64,000 nt of DNA, from contig JACDQD010000007.1 in assembly GCA_019843655.1 (NCBI GenBank), positions 7,623,600 to 7,687,599 of the forward strand, written 5' to 3'. Below the pieces are notes generated by a model, which saw only the letters and a list, made by a program, of their open reading frames with translations, was not told the origin of the DNA and searched no databases. Shown here piece after piece: positions 26,401 through 39,045 of this stretch. This stretch comes from Lethocerus indicus. Taxonomy: Eukaryota > Arthropoda > Insecta > Hemiptera > Belostomatidae. The translations under genes and the position numbers were made by a program. Numbering within the stretch: position 1 is the stretch's first letter; the number at the start of each line of letters is the position of its first letter.

Positions 26401-27010
26401 CATTGTCGAGCCGCCGTTATGAGAGAGCCGGCTCTGTGGCGCATATTTATGTTCGTTTTCACCGTTTAAAAGGGAACGTAGAGCCCCCATTGTCGCCGGC
26501 GCCGCTACATCATCCCCGCACGTAATTCGACGCCAATAACAGTAATCGGCCCGGATATTGTGCCAGCGTCCCGGCGCAATTCCCGACAGAAATTACCTGT
26601 ACCTAACGACGCCTGAACCGGTTCGCAACAGTGTTCTATTAAATACAAACGGAGTATGGTGGTAAACCTCTTTAGAGATCATATTGTGGCAGATTAAACT
26701 CAGACAATACAACATGTTTCTAAATACTCTTTGTAATATAGGGACAGGTTCTTAAATAATGTTTTCCGGTTATATGCTGGGTAAATCACACTGTGCTGAG
26801 TTTCAAGCTTGGGTACAGCGGTAAATATTTTATACTAAACACTAATCGTACTATATCATTAAATCTGAAAACCGTTCCGCAGGCTATATAGGGGAGTATT
26901 AGTGCGACATGTGGCACGACCACAGTACCACTTTCTCTTTGCCTTCTTAAATCTAGTGCCGGGGGAGCTTTTAATATCGGGCCCGGTTGGTTCCCCACTC
27001 CGGCAGATTG
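20460..27010. other. Non-coding stretch, no recognised gene
   Basis: C/G runs near 21737-21748 and 21878-21890 sit inside overlapping 120- and 147-codon frames on opposite strands, neither recognisable. AT-rich at about 21060-21180, 22140-22400, 23160-23420, 23940-24300 and 25290-25620. A purine-rich zone covers 23580-23680 and continues at 23780-23885. GC/CpG-rich at about 26140-26620, listed separately. Confidence 0.5.
26140..26620. other. CpG/GC-rich block
   Basis: High density of CpG-containing words (GCGGCGG, GGCGCCGCG and GTCGCCGGCGCC) between AT-rich flanks. No convincing TATA, initiator or ORF is visible. A tRNA A-box/B-box-like pair near 26308-26360 was checked and rejected. It could be a regulatory element or an unmethylated island. 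Confidence 0.4.
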
Positions 27011-27040
27011 GAGAGAGAGAGAGAGACAGAAAGAGGGAGG
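27011..27040. repeat. Short (GA)n tract
   Basis: Eight GA units followed by GA-rich sequence, within moderately GC-rich DNA. Confidence 0.9.
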
Positions 27041-27970
27041 GCATCAGGTGCCAACGGCAACAATTAGCCGGTCCTCCTTTCGGCGGACCCATTAATTCGA
27101 ATTGAGAGAGCGCAAACACGAACTTCCTCCCGCCTTAATTTCCCTTTTATTTATCATTTCCCCGTTATGTTCAAAACCGCTACGGGAAGAGGTAATAGTG
27201 CCATTTTGACAATAAAAAGGGAAACCGACCTTTTAATACGTTTTTTAACCTTGACTCCGCTATTTGTTTCGTGACTCCGTTTCTCAAATTTACATTTTCT
27301 GTCTCAGATTTTACCGGTTTCGCATATTTATAGCGCCTCCCTCCAAGTCAGGAAGGTCTCATTTTGTTCTTGTGGCGTCCGGCCGGTAGAATGAGCGCGT
27401 GCACGTATATCTTTGCCCGTGTGATCTCCTCCCCCCCTCACCGGCCAAATGGGCGTAAAATGTTGAAACCTTTTAACTCCGTCGGAAAGTAAATTTGCGA
27501 CCGTGTCCCGGGGGGCTTTACGGCGCCAGTTTAAGCGCCGGTCGGGGCACGGGACGGGGGCAATAACGCGCTCTCGAACGCAGCAACAGTAAGTCGCATG
27601 TGTCAGGCTTATACGACTCGGGGCGGCGGGCACGCCAGAGACACCGAACCGAGTATGTGTGCCGGCTAATTTAGAGACGAGACATATTTTCTGGTTAATG
27701 ACCTACGTTTTTCGGACGTTACCGGCTGTAGTCTATCAGGCTTTTCATACGCTCCTATCCTCGAATATAGCATAAAGCAGTCGTGCAGTTCTCGCAATCG
27801 AATTTACACGAATATTTCTCACTTCAGGAATTGAAATGCAATTATACAAATAATAATATAATTCTATAGGCCAAATGAAGCATTCAAATTCATTGAAAAT
27901 GAAAATAATAATCTAGTAACTTCTAGAAATTTATCCATATCTGATGAACTCCCTATTGTCAATGTTATCC
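27041..27970. other. Non-coding stretch, no recognised gene
   Basis: A CpG-rich block at about 27320-27660 carries a 101-codon minus-strand frame with no recognisable motif. From about 27740 the sequence turns AT-rich and leads into the inverted repeat at 27971. Confidence 0.55.
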
Positions 27971-28021
27971 GATTAATGGCTGATTAATATAATTAAATTC
28001 TTCATAAATCAGCCAATAATC
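27971..28021. repeat. Imperfect inverted repeat with homeodomain-type core words
   Basis: The left arm GATTAATGGCTGATTAAT (27971-27988) and the reverse complement of the right arm (28004-28021) agree at 16 of 18 positions around a 15-base spacer. The arms contain TGATTAAT and TAAATCA words, typical of homeodomain and Pbx/Hox-like binding sites. More TTAATTAA-type words follow at about 28039-28060. It could act as a DNA regulatory element or fold as an RNA hairpin. Confidence 0.7.
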
Positions 28022-30820
28022 ATTTCAAAAATAACTCGGTTAATTAATTTAGTTAATTCATAAGGTTTTCAAGAAAATACTAAACCTCGGGAATAAAAGT
28101 AACTCTGTTGGAAAGAAGTCTGGAAGTTTACTAGAAAGAAGAAACTTTGGGCCTAAGATTAGGACGAGGAGCCTGTCGGCCTCAAGAGTGCTGGTCGAAA
28201 CATCCCCCTTCTGTTTCTTTCCCTGTTTTATAATGTGGGAATTGTTTCGCGGAATAAAACAAACGCCACCCCCGCTCCAGTCACTACTAACCTCTCCCGT
28301 CCTACCGCTCCTACTAAAAGATTTATCGCCCCGGGGCGAGGGACAAAAACGGGCATCAACTTCCTCGAGGGGGGCCCTCCCTTTTTCCGAGGGGCCGGTT
28401 ATCAAAACGTCGTCAACCCCTTCCCGAAACCCGTGGCCATCGGAAAAACCGCCCCCTCCGCCGGAGATATTGCGCCCTGAATAAGAGTTTTTCTTGCGTG
28501 CGTGCCCGCGCGAGTGCCACCCGGCCGCACCGAGAAAAACCAAGAGGAAATTTGAGTTTGAATCGGGGACCGCCTTTAATGATTCCCCGGAAAACCGGGA
28601 GTTTCTTTTAACTCTCCAAAAAAAAACCGTAATGTGCAAATAATTACGAGAGCGTTGATTATGGAGCCCGGTCTCTATTACTGAGGCTGAAAGCATCCCG
28701 AAGTGATAACGACCTGTTTTAGAGCGATAGTCAATCGAGAAAAGTAAACATCGGATTGAATTAAACTTGTTTAAGTATCTTTCGGAAATTGTGGTTCAAA
28801 ATTCAGAAACAGATTAAAAACGTTATGCATTATAAACTAGTGGCCTTCCAGGCATTTCGAATGAAATCGTTCATTCCTAAAATTTCCTAAAAGGTTGCTC
28901 TTCAATTCACACATTACAATTTGCATTCCGTTAACCGTCGTAAACCATCAATTTAGCGGAGAGGATTTTCGTTGAATCAGTGATTTCACATCACCCTGTC
29001 GAAGCAGAACTTTCGGTTACACGTCGGTACAGAATCCGGGTAGCGCCCGGAGCGATTCTATCGCCAGTCCGGGAAATTGGGAATTCGGTTAATTTGGAAC
29101 TGAGTTTCCGCCAGTGTTGGCTCGGACTTCCCGAAGGTTTCCGATACCGATAGGAAGCTATCTAACTGCCGTGTAATAATTTTCAATCTATTAAAGATAC
29201 AGGGCATGTCCCTAAGGATACTTTTTCTGTTATTATTATGACTCTAATCGCCTATTAAGTCCTGAACGACTCCTCTTTTTCTCAAAGGTTTCTACTTGGC
29301 ACATTACTCGGAAATGAGGTGAAAAAAGACCTACAAGAAAATCCCTTATCGAGGAACAAACACAAAACACAAAAACCACTCACTTATAGGGTTCTACGTT
29401 AAACCTGTTTTGACTTCCAAAATTAATTCCAAGTGTAGATAAATACGATTTAAATAATTCCAAAAATAGAGAAATGGTTTTATTGATTAATACTTCCTAA
29501 TTACGCACGAATAGAATCACGAATGGACTTTACTCGCTATTCCCTCTCGAAAAAAACATGTTTAAATTTATACAATACGCTGTGAATGTTTGGACCGAAT
29601 GAATATTCAGATGGGTATGAATATTCATTTTCCAAAATTATATCATCTCATTAGTCAAAGAAATATCATTAGACATGTCATTAGTGAACGAGATTGAAAA
29701 AAATTGTATCCTTTTTTTATAGTTGACACAGCCAACTAAAAATTCTTGTTACCTTATAACAAAAAAGTTTAATAAATCAAGCTCTATATTTCTGCCATTT
29801 AAACATAGTGGCGTCAAATTCATAGAATCTCTTTCATATTTTATTGCGATTAAAGCCAAATTTTATGCCTTTAATTTGAAGAAATTTCATCGTCTACAAA
29901 AAGAGGGAAGAGGACCGTTTCGTCGGTATTTAGGGTCAGAATAGGTATTGGCTTTCTTGGACAATGGTGAGAAGTTTTGGCTAATTATTCAACCTCGAGC
30001 CGCCCTCAAGCCCCGATCTAATTAGAGTGGTGGGAAATAACCTGATCCCAACAGGGCCGCCACCTCCCCTCCATCACACAAACCAATAAGAAACCTTTAA
30101 TTAAACTTGCCAATCAATTGAATCTCCCGGAGGCCCGTGAGAGTGTCTTCCGTAAAGAAGAACCAGCCACCTCTCTGCCGCTGATTTCTGCGGAAATTGG
30201 TGCGGCGTTTCGATATAATAAATTTTATTAATTCCTCGGGCGGCCGTCTCGTTAGAGAACCGAGAGGGGTAGCATATTTTTCCAAAACAAGGGTTAAAAA
30301 AATTAAGATAGGACTGCGCTTTTTACATTAACACTTATTTCATTTGATACTTATAGATTTCATATACGATTGTTGCTGTCATTGCCCGGATCAAATTTGT
30401 GCTTGGAATATCGATTTAAAAAAAGGGATATATTCTCAGAAAATTACGAAGATCTTCATTTTAACAAAGAAGTAAACAATCTCGATGAGGTGGACAGTAA
30501 TATAATACATATGATGCTAAACATCTGTTAAAAACAGAATAATTTTTTCCTTCCCACTGAACATTTATAATCTTCACGGTACCCATTTTTTAAAGCCATA
30601 GATTTAGAGACGCATAATTAGGTGGTATAACAAAATTAGCTGAGAAAATATAATTCCTCGCCCAGTTCGAGGAGCAACTGCAGTTAAAACGTGTAATGGG
30701 CGTCTTGGCTATCTTTATTCCGGTCAAATTTTAAATGACGGTGCGGTTCGCGTTCTGCTCGCCGTCCCGAGGGAGGCTTGATGGCGCGTGCCGCCCGCCG
30801 AGGAAGCCAGTGGCCCGGAC
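28022..30820. other. Non-coding stretch, no recognised gene apart from the unassigned ORF at 28058-28696
   Basis: AT-rich from about 29160 to 29900, with frequent TAATTA and poly-A/T runs. Moderately GC-rich at about 30000-30260. Short frames in this stretch are low complexity or unrecognised. Confidence 0.5.
28058..28696 (-). other. Longest open frame in the window (212 codons), unassigned
   Basis: A minus-strand frame runs from 28696 to 28058. The translation is rich in Ser, Gly and Arg, with a glycine cluster near residue 80 (SGGGGGFSDGHGF) and no signal peptide, transmembrane segment or catalytic motif that I recognise. It lies over a locally GC-rich stretch in which two plus-strand frames (28188-28484 and 28235-28480) are also open, the pattern expected when stop codons are scarce by composition. 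I do not call it a gene; an unspliced lineage-specific ORF is possible but unsupported. Confidence 0.1.
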
Positions 30821-30902
30821 AAAGAGAGAGGGATAGAGAGAATGAAAAGTGCGTGAGAAGAAGAAAGAGATAGTGGAGAGGAGTGAGTGTGACAGAGAGG
30901 GG
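30821..30902. repeat. GA-rich purine tract
   Basis: Imperfect GAGA/AAGA repeats over about 80 bases on the plus strand. A CT-rich tract in the opposite sense begins about 140 bases downstream. Confidence 0.85.
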
Positions 30903-31041
30903 ACTAACACAATTGCCAGAGAAAAGTGGGAAAGGAGGACTGGGCATAGGGGCGGGGGGTCCCCAGTGAATTATGTATGAAGTACCCCTCTACCCCGCCA
31001 CCGCCGCCTGTACCACACTTCCGTCACCCCCTTCCACCCTC

Positions 31042-31122
31042 CCTCTCTCTCTCTATCTATCTCTCTCTCTCTCTCCCTCCCTCCCACCCTATCACTCTCT
31101 CCCTCGCTCTCCCTGGCTCTCT
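31042..31122. repeat. (CT)n-rich tract
   Basis: CT dinucleotides with two CTAT interruptions to 31080, then imperfect CCCT/CTCT sequence. The Ser/Leu/Pro-rich frames across it are composition artefacts. Confidence 0.93.
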
Positions 31123-34100
31123 CTTATTCGGCTGTTTTCTGGCCGACTTTCCTAACAACTTCCTAGGACCGGGGCGGAGGAAGACGAACCGGTTGTTAAA
31201 GGATTTGATAGCTTTATCGCGACCCCCACGGCACAAAGTTTCTTCCACCCTCCCCATCCCTCTGCACGCTGTGTCTCCAGGTCGCGAGATTTTTCGGGGC
31301 TCAGAAGTTGAGATCCGAGACGGAATTTCTACGTCCGCGCCGTTTGCAGCACGCGACGCCATACCCGATACGCCTTCCGTTTTACTTTCCATAAGGACGG
31401 TGGGGGGGTGACTGCACGATACAGAGGGGCGCGGTGTACGTCATCTTTCAAATCCTCCCCAATATACAGACGCCCCAATTATCTTTTCATAAAGCTTTTT
31501 CCATTTTAAATTACATTATTTCTACATAAATCTAAAGGATTGTAATTTTCTAAAGAAAAAAAATTAGAAACCAAATGTGACCTGCATTTTGATTTTAAAG
31601 TTTTGGTTTCCTAAACTCTAAAATTAAGTCTAATAAGGTTTTTAATTTTGAATTAATTAAATTTTGAAGGTCCTGAGCTGTCTATGCGTTCCATGCTTCA
31701 GCCAATCTTTTTGCTTTATTCGATTCGAAAATCTATGCCAGAAAGCTGATAGACTGCATATTAGATTCAAAGGTATTTCAACGTCTTTTCTTCTGCCCCA
31801 ATATCATCCAGAGTGGATCCAAGAGACGAAGTATTTGGAGCAGCGTCATATACAGGAAACTTTCTTTTCGAGTGCCTTCAACTGTGGAAAGTCTAATCCC
31901 GGTGGGGCAAACTCAGGGCAAGTGTAGGCGGCGGGGGGGGAGTTTTTAATTCGAGTTAGAGAGGGCGCGGGGGAAACCTCGTAATTGGCTCCTAGAAAAC
32001 AGCCGCTGCCTTCAAGAACTAGACTACAGCTAACTCATACTCTACTCCTGTCCTCTCAATTCTCAGATTCTTCTGTTTCTAATATTTAACTTTAAATGTA
32101 AAATTCTAGAACATAGACACTAGATTAATTAAACGAAAAAAGTCTATAAAACACATGCTTTATTAAACTTTATCGAAACTGTAATACAAAATGAGAAACG
32201 TGACACCAATCCTTAGCAATGCGAAGGTGATCCAGAAACATGTCTACCATACTCAACCTAACATGATGTATTCGATACGGTCGATAAGCAAAGAGAAACA
32301 TCAAAAAGTGACAAGGGGTCATAGGGTGGGAAACTCAGCGGGAAGTAAAAGCCTCGGAAAATAAACAAGAGGTCGTGTAGTTGCATAATAGGCGAGAAAA
32401 TAAAACAGTAAGCGAGAGCGGGGACCTGTCAACGGGCAAATATTTGTCTGGTCCGAGTGGGAGTCCGCCGGTGGAGGACCACTCCAGCCAGTCTCGCCCT
32501 ATCGACTCTTTCACTCCGGGGGACAAGGAGAAACAATTAAAAGTTCGCGGCCGCCCAATTCAATTTGGCCTCGGTGGGCATCAATTATGCGCGTACCCTA
32601 CGATTACAAGCCGCTCCTCCTAACAGCTGAAAATGCAGTCGCTATGAATAAATACATACGAAACTTCCAGTCTAGGTTTTGTATATACATAATCTGTGAA
32701 ACTGAGCTTAATTGATTCCGTCCCGTTGAACGACACGCCGCTTTTATGTAAACTAGTTTCCTCCGCCCGCCCAAGATTAATTCGTTAGCATAACGGCACT
32801 GAATATCCCTGTGCATTTATAATATTATATAGAGACACGAGTAGTGGCTCGCTGTGCTGTTTTGTGACTAAATTAAAAAAATGCGCATAAATACATTATA
32901 TTCCCACCGATACCGAGCAGAAAATGAACATTAATTTTCGGCTTGTCAGTTACCAACAGACCGAAGACATAAATAGTCCCGGAAAGGCTTCGGGACGGGA
33001 ACGAGCCTGCGCCAAAAATATTATAATTGAAGTGGTTTAATTGTCACGACCGGTTCTCGGCTTTCAGGCAGGGAAGAGAGAGAGAGTGAGAAAGAGAGCG
33101 GGAAGAGTGGAAAAGAGGGAGTGAAAGAGAGAGAGAACTCGGAGTAGCGCGAAATAAAGCTTAATCAAGCCTGAAATAAATTACTCTCGGGCGGAGCCAA
33201 CTTCATAAAAACTCCTGTGCCCGTGGGAGGGGTCGGCCGGTCCTACTTAGTGAGGCCCCGCAGGTCCAACTTATACCGGGATAAACCTCCCGGCCTCCTC
33301 CTCCTCATATACCCGGTTTAAACGGTCTCCGGTCTATCGATTTTCGGCGTCCACTCGAAACTTATAAAAGCGCGGCGGCCGTTAGCGTCGGCGGTCGGCC
33401 CAATAAGGGTCCCAGGGCCTGGGAAGTCGCGTACACAGACCCTCGAGCCGGAAAAACTCGGCATGTGAGTTTTAAATAACAATCGCGGGGTCGGTTTAGG
33501 GGGTCGGGGGAGGGGTTGGGTGGTAGAAGTGAGTTGCACACTTGGCGAGTTTCCCGGTGGGTCCCCCCCCCTGCGATTCAATTAGCCGATTGGATTCTTG
33601 GAGGAAAGTTTCTCGAGTGACCGGCGGTAGGGGCGGAACGGGATCAAACTTGAGGCGAGTTCAAACCGAACCACCAACTCGGAAATTCGAACCGATAGAG
33701 ATTTAAAAATATGTTGAAGAATACGGAGGAGAATGGAAGAACAAATTAGCGAGGACAATTTTCAGTTCCATAACGGAATAAAACGTTTACCCCATTCTAA
33801 GATCATTATCAAGAAAATTTCTCAGGCATCATACAAGTATTCTTTCCTGTACATGCATACCCGTTAATCAAAGGCCTCAGACTGTGTCGGATAATATTTG
33901 ATTTTCTCTATAAATCATTTTCAAAACCACGCTTTTATCTGAAAATTGTTCTAAATATTTTTCTGAATAAATTACTATTAACTGCGTATCACGTGAACTC
34001 ATATTTGGCTATACTGTGTACTAATTTATTACACTATAAAATGTAAATTTTCATCACGTCGCAATTCTCTGTTTAAACAATGGAAATAGGCTTTTGTCGT

Positions 34101-34125
34101 ATTGGGGGCATGAATTGTGTCAAGG
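31123..34125. other. Non-coding stretch, no recognised gene
   Basis: AT-rich at about 31470-31670 and 32060-32200. A G run lies at about 31932-31940, a GA-rich tract at 33071-33136 and a CpG-rich block at about 33180-33560. A TATAAAAG word at 33363-33370 lies in the CpG-rich block but has no initiator-like TCAGT 25-35 bases downstream. AT-rich again from about 33700 to the microsatellite. Confidence 0.5.
33071..33136. repeat. GA-rich purine tract
   Basis: GAGAGAGAGAG, AAAGAGAG and GAAAGAGAGAGAG words over about 65 bases, nearly all purine on the plus strand. Confidence 0.88.
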
Positions 34126-34145
34126 TATATATGTATATGTGTATA

Positions 34146-34194
<49 letters not shown>

Positions 34195-34219
34195 GTGTGT
34201 GTGTGTGTGTGTATGTGTG
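34126..34219. repeat. (AT)n(GT)n compound microsatellite
   Basis: An imperfect TATATG lead-in, then about 21 perfect AT units (34149-34191), then about nine TG units (34194-34212) with a short imperfect tail. The alternating purine-pyrimidine composition is cruciform- and Z-DNA-prone. Overlapping Tyr-Ile and Val-Cys frames are artefacts. Confidence 0.97.
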
Positions 34220-34392
34220 GAGTGAATGAGACGAACCCCATTGAGAGGCGGGGAAAGGGTACGGATTACTGGGAGAGTCTAGCTGGGGGTGGCGGGAGCT
34301 TTTCTCGGGGGCGAACAATGCCCCAGAGATTAGGAGAACGCGTTGTGTCGGGAGCGGCCGTTGTCTAAAGGATATTAGGTTTTACTCCGACC

Positions 34393-34408
34393 GTCTCTCT
34401 CGCTCTCG

Positions 34409-34455
<47 letters not shown>

Positions 34456-34485
34456 CAACTCTCTCTCTATTCCTCTCTCGCTCGT
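34393..34485. repeat. (CT)n-rich microsatellite, long
   Basis: CT dinucleotides interrupted by CG and TT substitutions over about 90 bases, with a perfect core at about 34414-34446. It lies about 175 bases from the AT/GT compound repeat. Confidence 0.96.
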
Positions 34486-37400
34486 GTCTTCCCGGGCAAA
34501 ATTTTATCGGAGAATGAATCTAGACTCTCCGAATATACGTGCGAGCGATCCTCCTCTCGGGGGAGCTAGTCTCGCGGTTTGGGTTACACATGCAATCTTC
34601 TTCTTCCTGAAGGAAATTCACTGATTTTACTGAGTTATATCGAGAAAATAGTTGCCTGCGGGACGTGAAACCAAAAGATTATTCGTGTTGAAGTTCTCTA
34701 GTTTATAAACTCGTTTCCAAACAAAACTATATCCCCTGTAACGTGCAAATCAAACCTACAATGAGTGGGAGTTTTTGGGCGATTACCCTTGTCGAATGTG
34801 AGGCTGGTAGCCTCTCAGGAAATCGGATCCGACTTTAGCTGAGTCCGGACGGGCCGAGACAGCCGGGAAAGCCGGCGGCTGTGGCCCCCAAAGAGGGAGG
34901 CGCAAAAGTGAAAAAGTTATACCCAGGGCCGGAAGGGTGAGAAACTTTTGCCGGGGACGCGCTCAATGTATTATTATGGAACTTCAACTCCGTTGGGAAA
35001 TACTAACTAATCCAATTTTACAACATTTTACCGAACTACGGGTCTTTTCCTCTTTCCCATTCGCTCTCCTATGACCCACTCAATTCTGTCTCCTTTTCTC
35101 ATGCGCGCTGAAATTTCCATTTCGGCTGGCGGTCGCTCAGGGGCTAGAGGCGTAGAGTTCGTACCGTCGTCATCTCTGGCGCGGTATTATTTCTACATAC
35201 ACATAGATATTCTTCTATCCTTCAGGAGTGTACGCAATACGTTCACGTTCAGCTTAAATCGCTTAGGTCTTTGCTACGCTCATTTTGAAACCTAAGCCGT
35301 ACATTATTATAATTTATACCGTATAATGATAGCGAATCCAGTGTTCGATCATCAGCGGAACGAAGTTTGAGATGAAAGACTATCGATAGAAAAGAACAAG
35401 ATTGATAAATGTATATGCTTATTAGCGAATATCGTGGCCTTAGTTAAGAGGCTAACAGAATGTCAGGTACTGGACCGAATTACCATTGACCATAATAGGG
35501 TAAAACAATTGGGAGAGACCCATGAGGGGAGGGGGAGGGCGCACATAACGGAGTGACAATATGAATAATGAGGCCGGGTGATTTGGCGCGTTGAGACCGG
35601 CCCAAGACCGATCGGGGTTCCTCCTGGGGCCCATCAATCCCTCGCATAAGGGGGACCCTTTTTATATTTCAAAACCGACCGCCGGGCTTTCCATTCAATA
35701 TAGAGAGGACCGAGGCCCGGATATCTTTCATAAGACGCCTCCCCTGTAGACACAGACATATCTCGAGCCGCATTTAGATGAATAAGGAATGAAAACCGCA
35801 CAAATAAGAAACTAGGCGCCTCCGTTGAAAGATGTTTAGTGTCACAACGAATATTATTCCATTTAAAATACTGTTCCTAACGTTTTCCCAATATTTAGTA
35901 GTTTTTCAGTAGCAACATTCCTACCAAAAGTTAGAAGGTATAAATTATTTAAAGATATATTACTGCTTGATTATATAAAGAGAGATTATGAATAAAAACA
36001 CGCAGGTGATCCAATATTGGATCTTCAGATAAATAGTCAATTTCGCCGGGAGCTCGTTATGCATGCAGTATATTAACTATTTTCATATCACATAATTTTG
36101 TTAATAAACGCTGACAATATTTGTGTATGCTGTTTGAACTGATTTAAATTTAAAAATAGTTGTTCTTGAATGCTGCGTTGAAGAGTAATAACACGGAATA
36201 CAAAACACAATACACTTTGGTAGTATTTTGTCGCATAGGAAAATTTCTAAATATGTGTTACATTTATGGATAAAAATTCTGTTCTGACCCTCGGACCATA
36301 TGACCCACAATAGCATAATTATAACACTGGATAGGAACCTACAAGGTTTATTTTACATAGATTATACAGTTTGAAAACGTTTTTCATGATTAAACCGTTG
36401 CTCTATATACTAACAGCAAAATGTCGTGCATCTCTGTGCGCCTCTTAGACCCTCCCCCCTGTGTCGTAAATATCACTTAATACTTTCCCTTAATATAGTC
36501 TTCCTCGAGTTCTTCGGAACAACGTAGACTCGAGAAACGGATTCTTGCGTAAGTTGTAAGTGGAAAAAACTCTATAATCAAATATAAGAGTCAAAATTAT
36601 TTATTTGGAAATGGACCTTCGAAAAATTAGGATAATATTCGACTTTGTATCCTCAACAACATTAAAAAATGTTTTAAATATATATCAGTGTTCTATATTT
36701 TATTTTGGAATACACTGTATTTTTTCCGGCGGGTTAAATATTTGTACGGTTTTTTAAAAAAGGAACCGGGATGTCATTTTTTATATGTAAAATTACTAAA
36801 AGCCAACGCTGCTAAATCTAATCAGGGAAGGGAGCCCGGGGATGTTGATGCGGAACGGAACATAAAGCAATAAATCAGGGGCGCCGGCTCAAACTCAGAT
36901 TAATGGTGACGGATGTGAGATTTTCATTTTGGTCGCCACAGGAGAGAGAGAGAGAGAGAGGGAGGCGGGGGGGCCCGGGAGAATTTTACACGGGCCCGGA
37001 TAAAAATTCCAAAATGCCACCACCGCCCCCTCACCATCCGCCGTTCTGAAAACACCCAATAATTTATAGCTCAAGTTGGGACCGATCTGATTGATATTGA
37101 TGCGGGGCTCTGCAATTAAACGACCAATTTTTGATGATTTTTTTTGGGAGGCGGCGGAAGGGGAGCCAATATGCCGGATCGGGAGAAACGTCTACAGCGG
37201 TGCAGGTATTGAAAAGTCGAAATATTGCAAGCGTGTTTGAAAAATATTTTGTACATTAAAAGTAATTTTTAATAATTTTCTTTTTATAGATGCATCCGAT
37301 TGTGGGTATTTCCTAAAACGTCCGAGTCAATACAAACGTGTATAGGTTTAGATTGATATGCAAAGTATCAAAAATGGAATTCCACCCACCTGTTATAATA

Positions 37401-38830
37401 TGTGACAGTTATTGATTAATGAGAAAAGCAAAATGAACTGATTTGAACCTAATTTGAGAGTATTGTACTATACAATATGAACTACTTAAAAACCGTTGAA
37501 TTTTTGGTTGATTTATGCGGTACAACCGACAGAAAAATTCCTAGCAGTGGACACTAAAAATTCATTACTACTTTCGTAGGTCGTAAATTAAGTAAACGGG
37601 ATCTGGTCGCGGTGCTAAATTAGCCGGTTGTCACTTGTCCATAATGTAATAATCGTGACCTCATCCATTTAACCGGAGCTGTCAGAACTGGCCTAAATTC
37701 CTAGAATGTGTGTCATGCGAACAATCCATTGGTGTTATAGAGGTGACGAAGTGAAGTGTACGGACGGCAATTCGGACTGTCGGCGTCATTACATTTAAGC
37801 GGTACGCTTAATTAAGTTGAAAATCGTGTCGTCCTCCGTATAAACGGTTCCGTTCATTATATATTTATGCTTACGAGGCCCTGTGTTGACAGAGCGACTT
37901 GTTTTCAACCTGCCACGACAAACAGTAAAACACGTAACGGTGTCGGAACACGAGCCAAAGCCTGGATAGTGAAATGTCGAATTGTACTTAGAATTAATTA
38001 AGAACTATAATTCATTGCCGACGAATCTAAAAATAAATAATAGGTTAAAAAAATATTTCTTTAGGACTGATCTACAGTGGGCAATCAATATTTTCGAGCA
38101 AATAAATATATTTTAGTGCTAGTTTTATACCTCGAGAAAAAGAGAGAATAAATGGCTCGAATTATTATATACGAGGAATGGACACTTAAGATGTAGGAAG
38201 GACATTACTGTGCAGTTACTAATAAGGACCAAAATATATGTTAATATACTCCAACTAGACTCACTACGCCGTTATTCTTATGTTTTCCCGAAATATTTTA
38301 TGCTCATCACACATTTAACGAATTGAATTGTGTAGTACTCAAGTCAAGCACAGCATAGAAATCCCTGCAGTTGCTCGCTCTGGACAGGTAAACGTGTATC
38401 GGCGTCTACATTGCATTGTTGTACATTGTACAACGTCTATAGTTCAATATCGCCTCGATGTTTCACCGAAGATTTGGCTCGCTTATCGGTCTCATACCAC
38501 CCCCCCCCCTATCCACCCGCAGGGATTTCTCAACAGATGCGCCCCGGGTGTACTAGCAACAATCGGAGTCCGAGCTCCAAGCTCCCGTCTCCTCGGGAAG
38601 TGATTAATTCAACCGTAACTGAATCCCCGACTCCGAGCCCCGAACAATAAGAGACAGACGTTAGTTGGGCCCGAACATTAGAGCTAGCGGGACGGAGAGG
38701 GGCCGCACCCGAAGGTTCCCTCGGCTCTCCCTATACCAGGAATCCAAGATCCCTCCTGGAGAATTCAACAATGCCCCCGTCTATATCCCCCAATCCCCGG
38801 CTATATTCCCGATTGACGAAGCGATCCCGG
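34486..38830. other. Non-coding stretch, no recognised gene
   Basis: AT-rich at about 35840-36400, 36540-36810 and 37220-37580. GC-rich at about 34790-34960 and 35500-35760. A 17-base near-palindrome (GTTGTACATTGTACAAC, 38418-38434) and a C run around 38500-38510 lie near the 3' end. No frame is recognisable. Confidence 0.5.
36942..36961. repeat. (GA)n microsatellite, short
   Basis: Ten GA units followed directly by a G-rich run (GGAGGCGGGGGGGCC). Confidence 0.95.
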
Positions 38831-38857
38831 AAAATGTTTTTCCGCGAAAAACGTTTT
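38831..38857. repeat. Compact hairpin, 12-bp stem with 3-base loop
   Basis: The left arm AAAATGTTTTTC (38831-38842) and right arm GAAAAACGTTTT (38846-38857) pair at 11 Watson-Crick positions plus one G-U position around the loop CGC. The T run and hairpin could resemble a terminator or a small structured RNA, but no transcript is evident. Confidence 0.6.
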
Positions 38858-39045
38858 TGCAACGCGGTTTCGGGTTTTCCGACGTCAATACTGATAACAG
38901 TCATTAAATTCGTTGGTGCTGCGTTATATAACATCAACGTTGGCTAAAATTTGGAATCCCACAATTTAAATAATTTGAATATTTCAACCCGAGTTTATAC
39001 AACATATATTTTTCAATACCATTTTCATGATTATTAAGTGACGCT

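Noticed and set aside
33363..33400. TATAAAAG in a CpG-rich block
   Set aside because: No initiator-like sequence 25-35 bases downstream and no downstream ORF of interest.
34029..34368. Tyr-Ile/Val-Cys-rich small ORFs
   Set aside because: They are direct translations of the AT/GT microsatellite.
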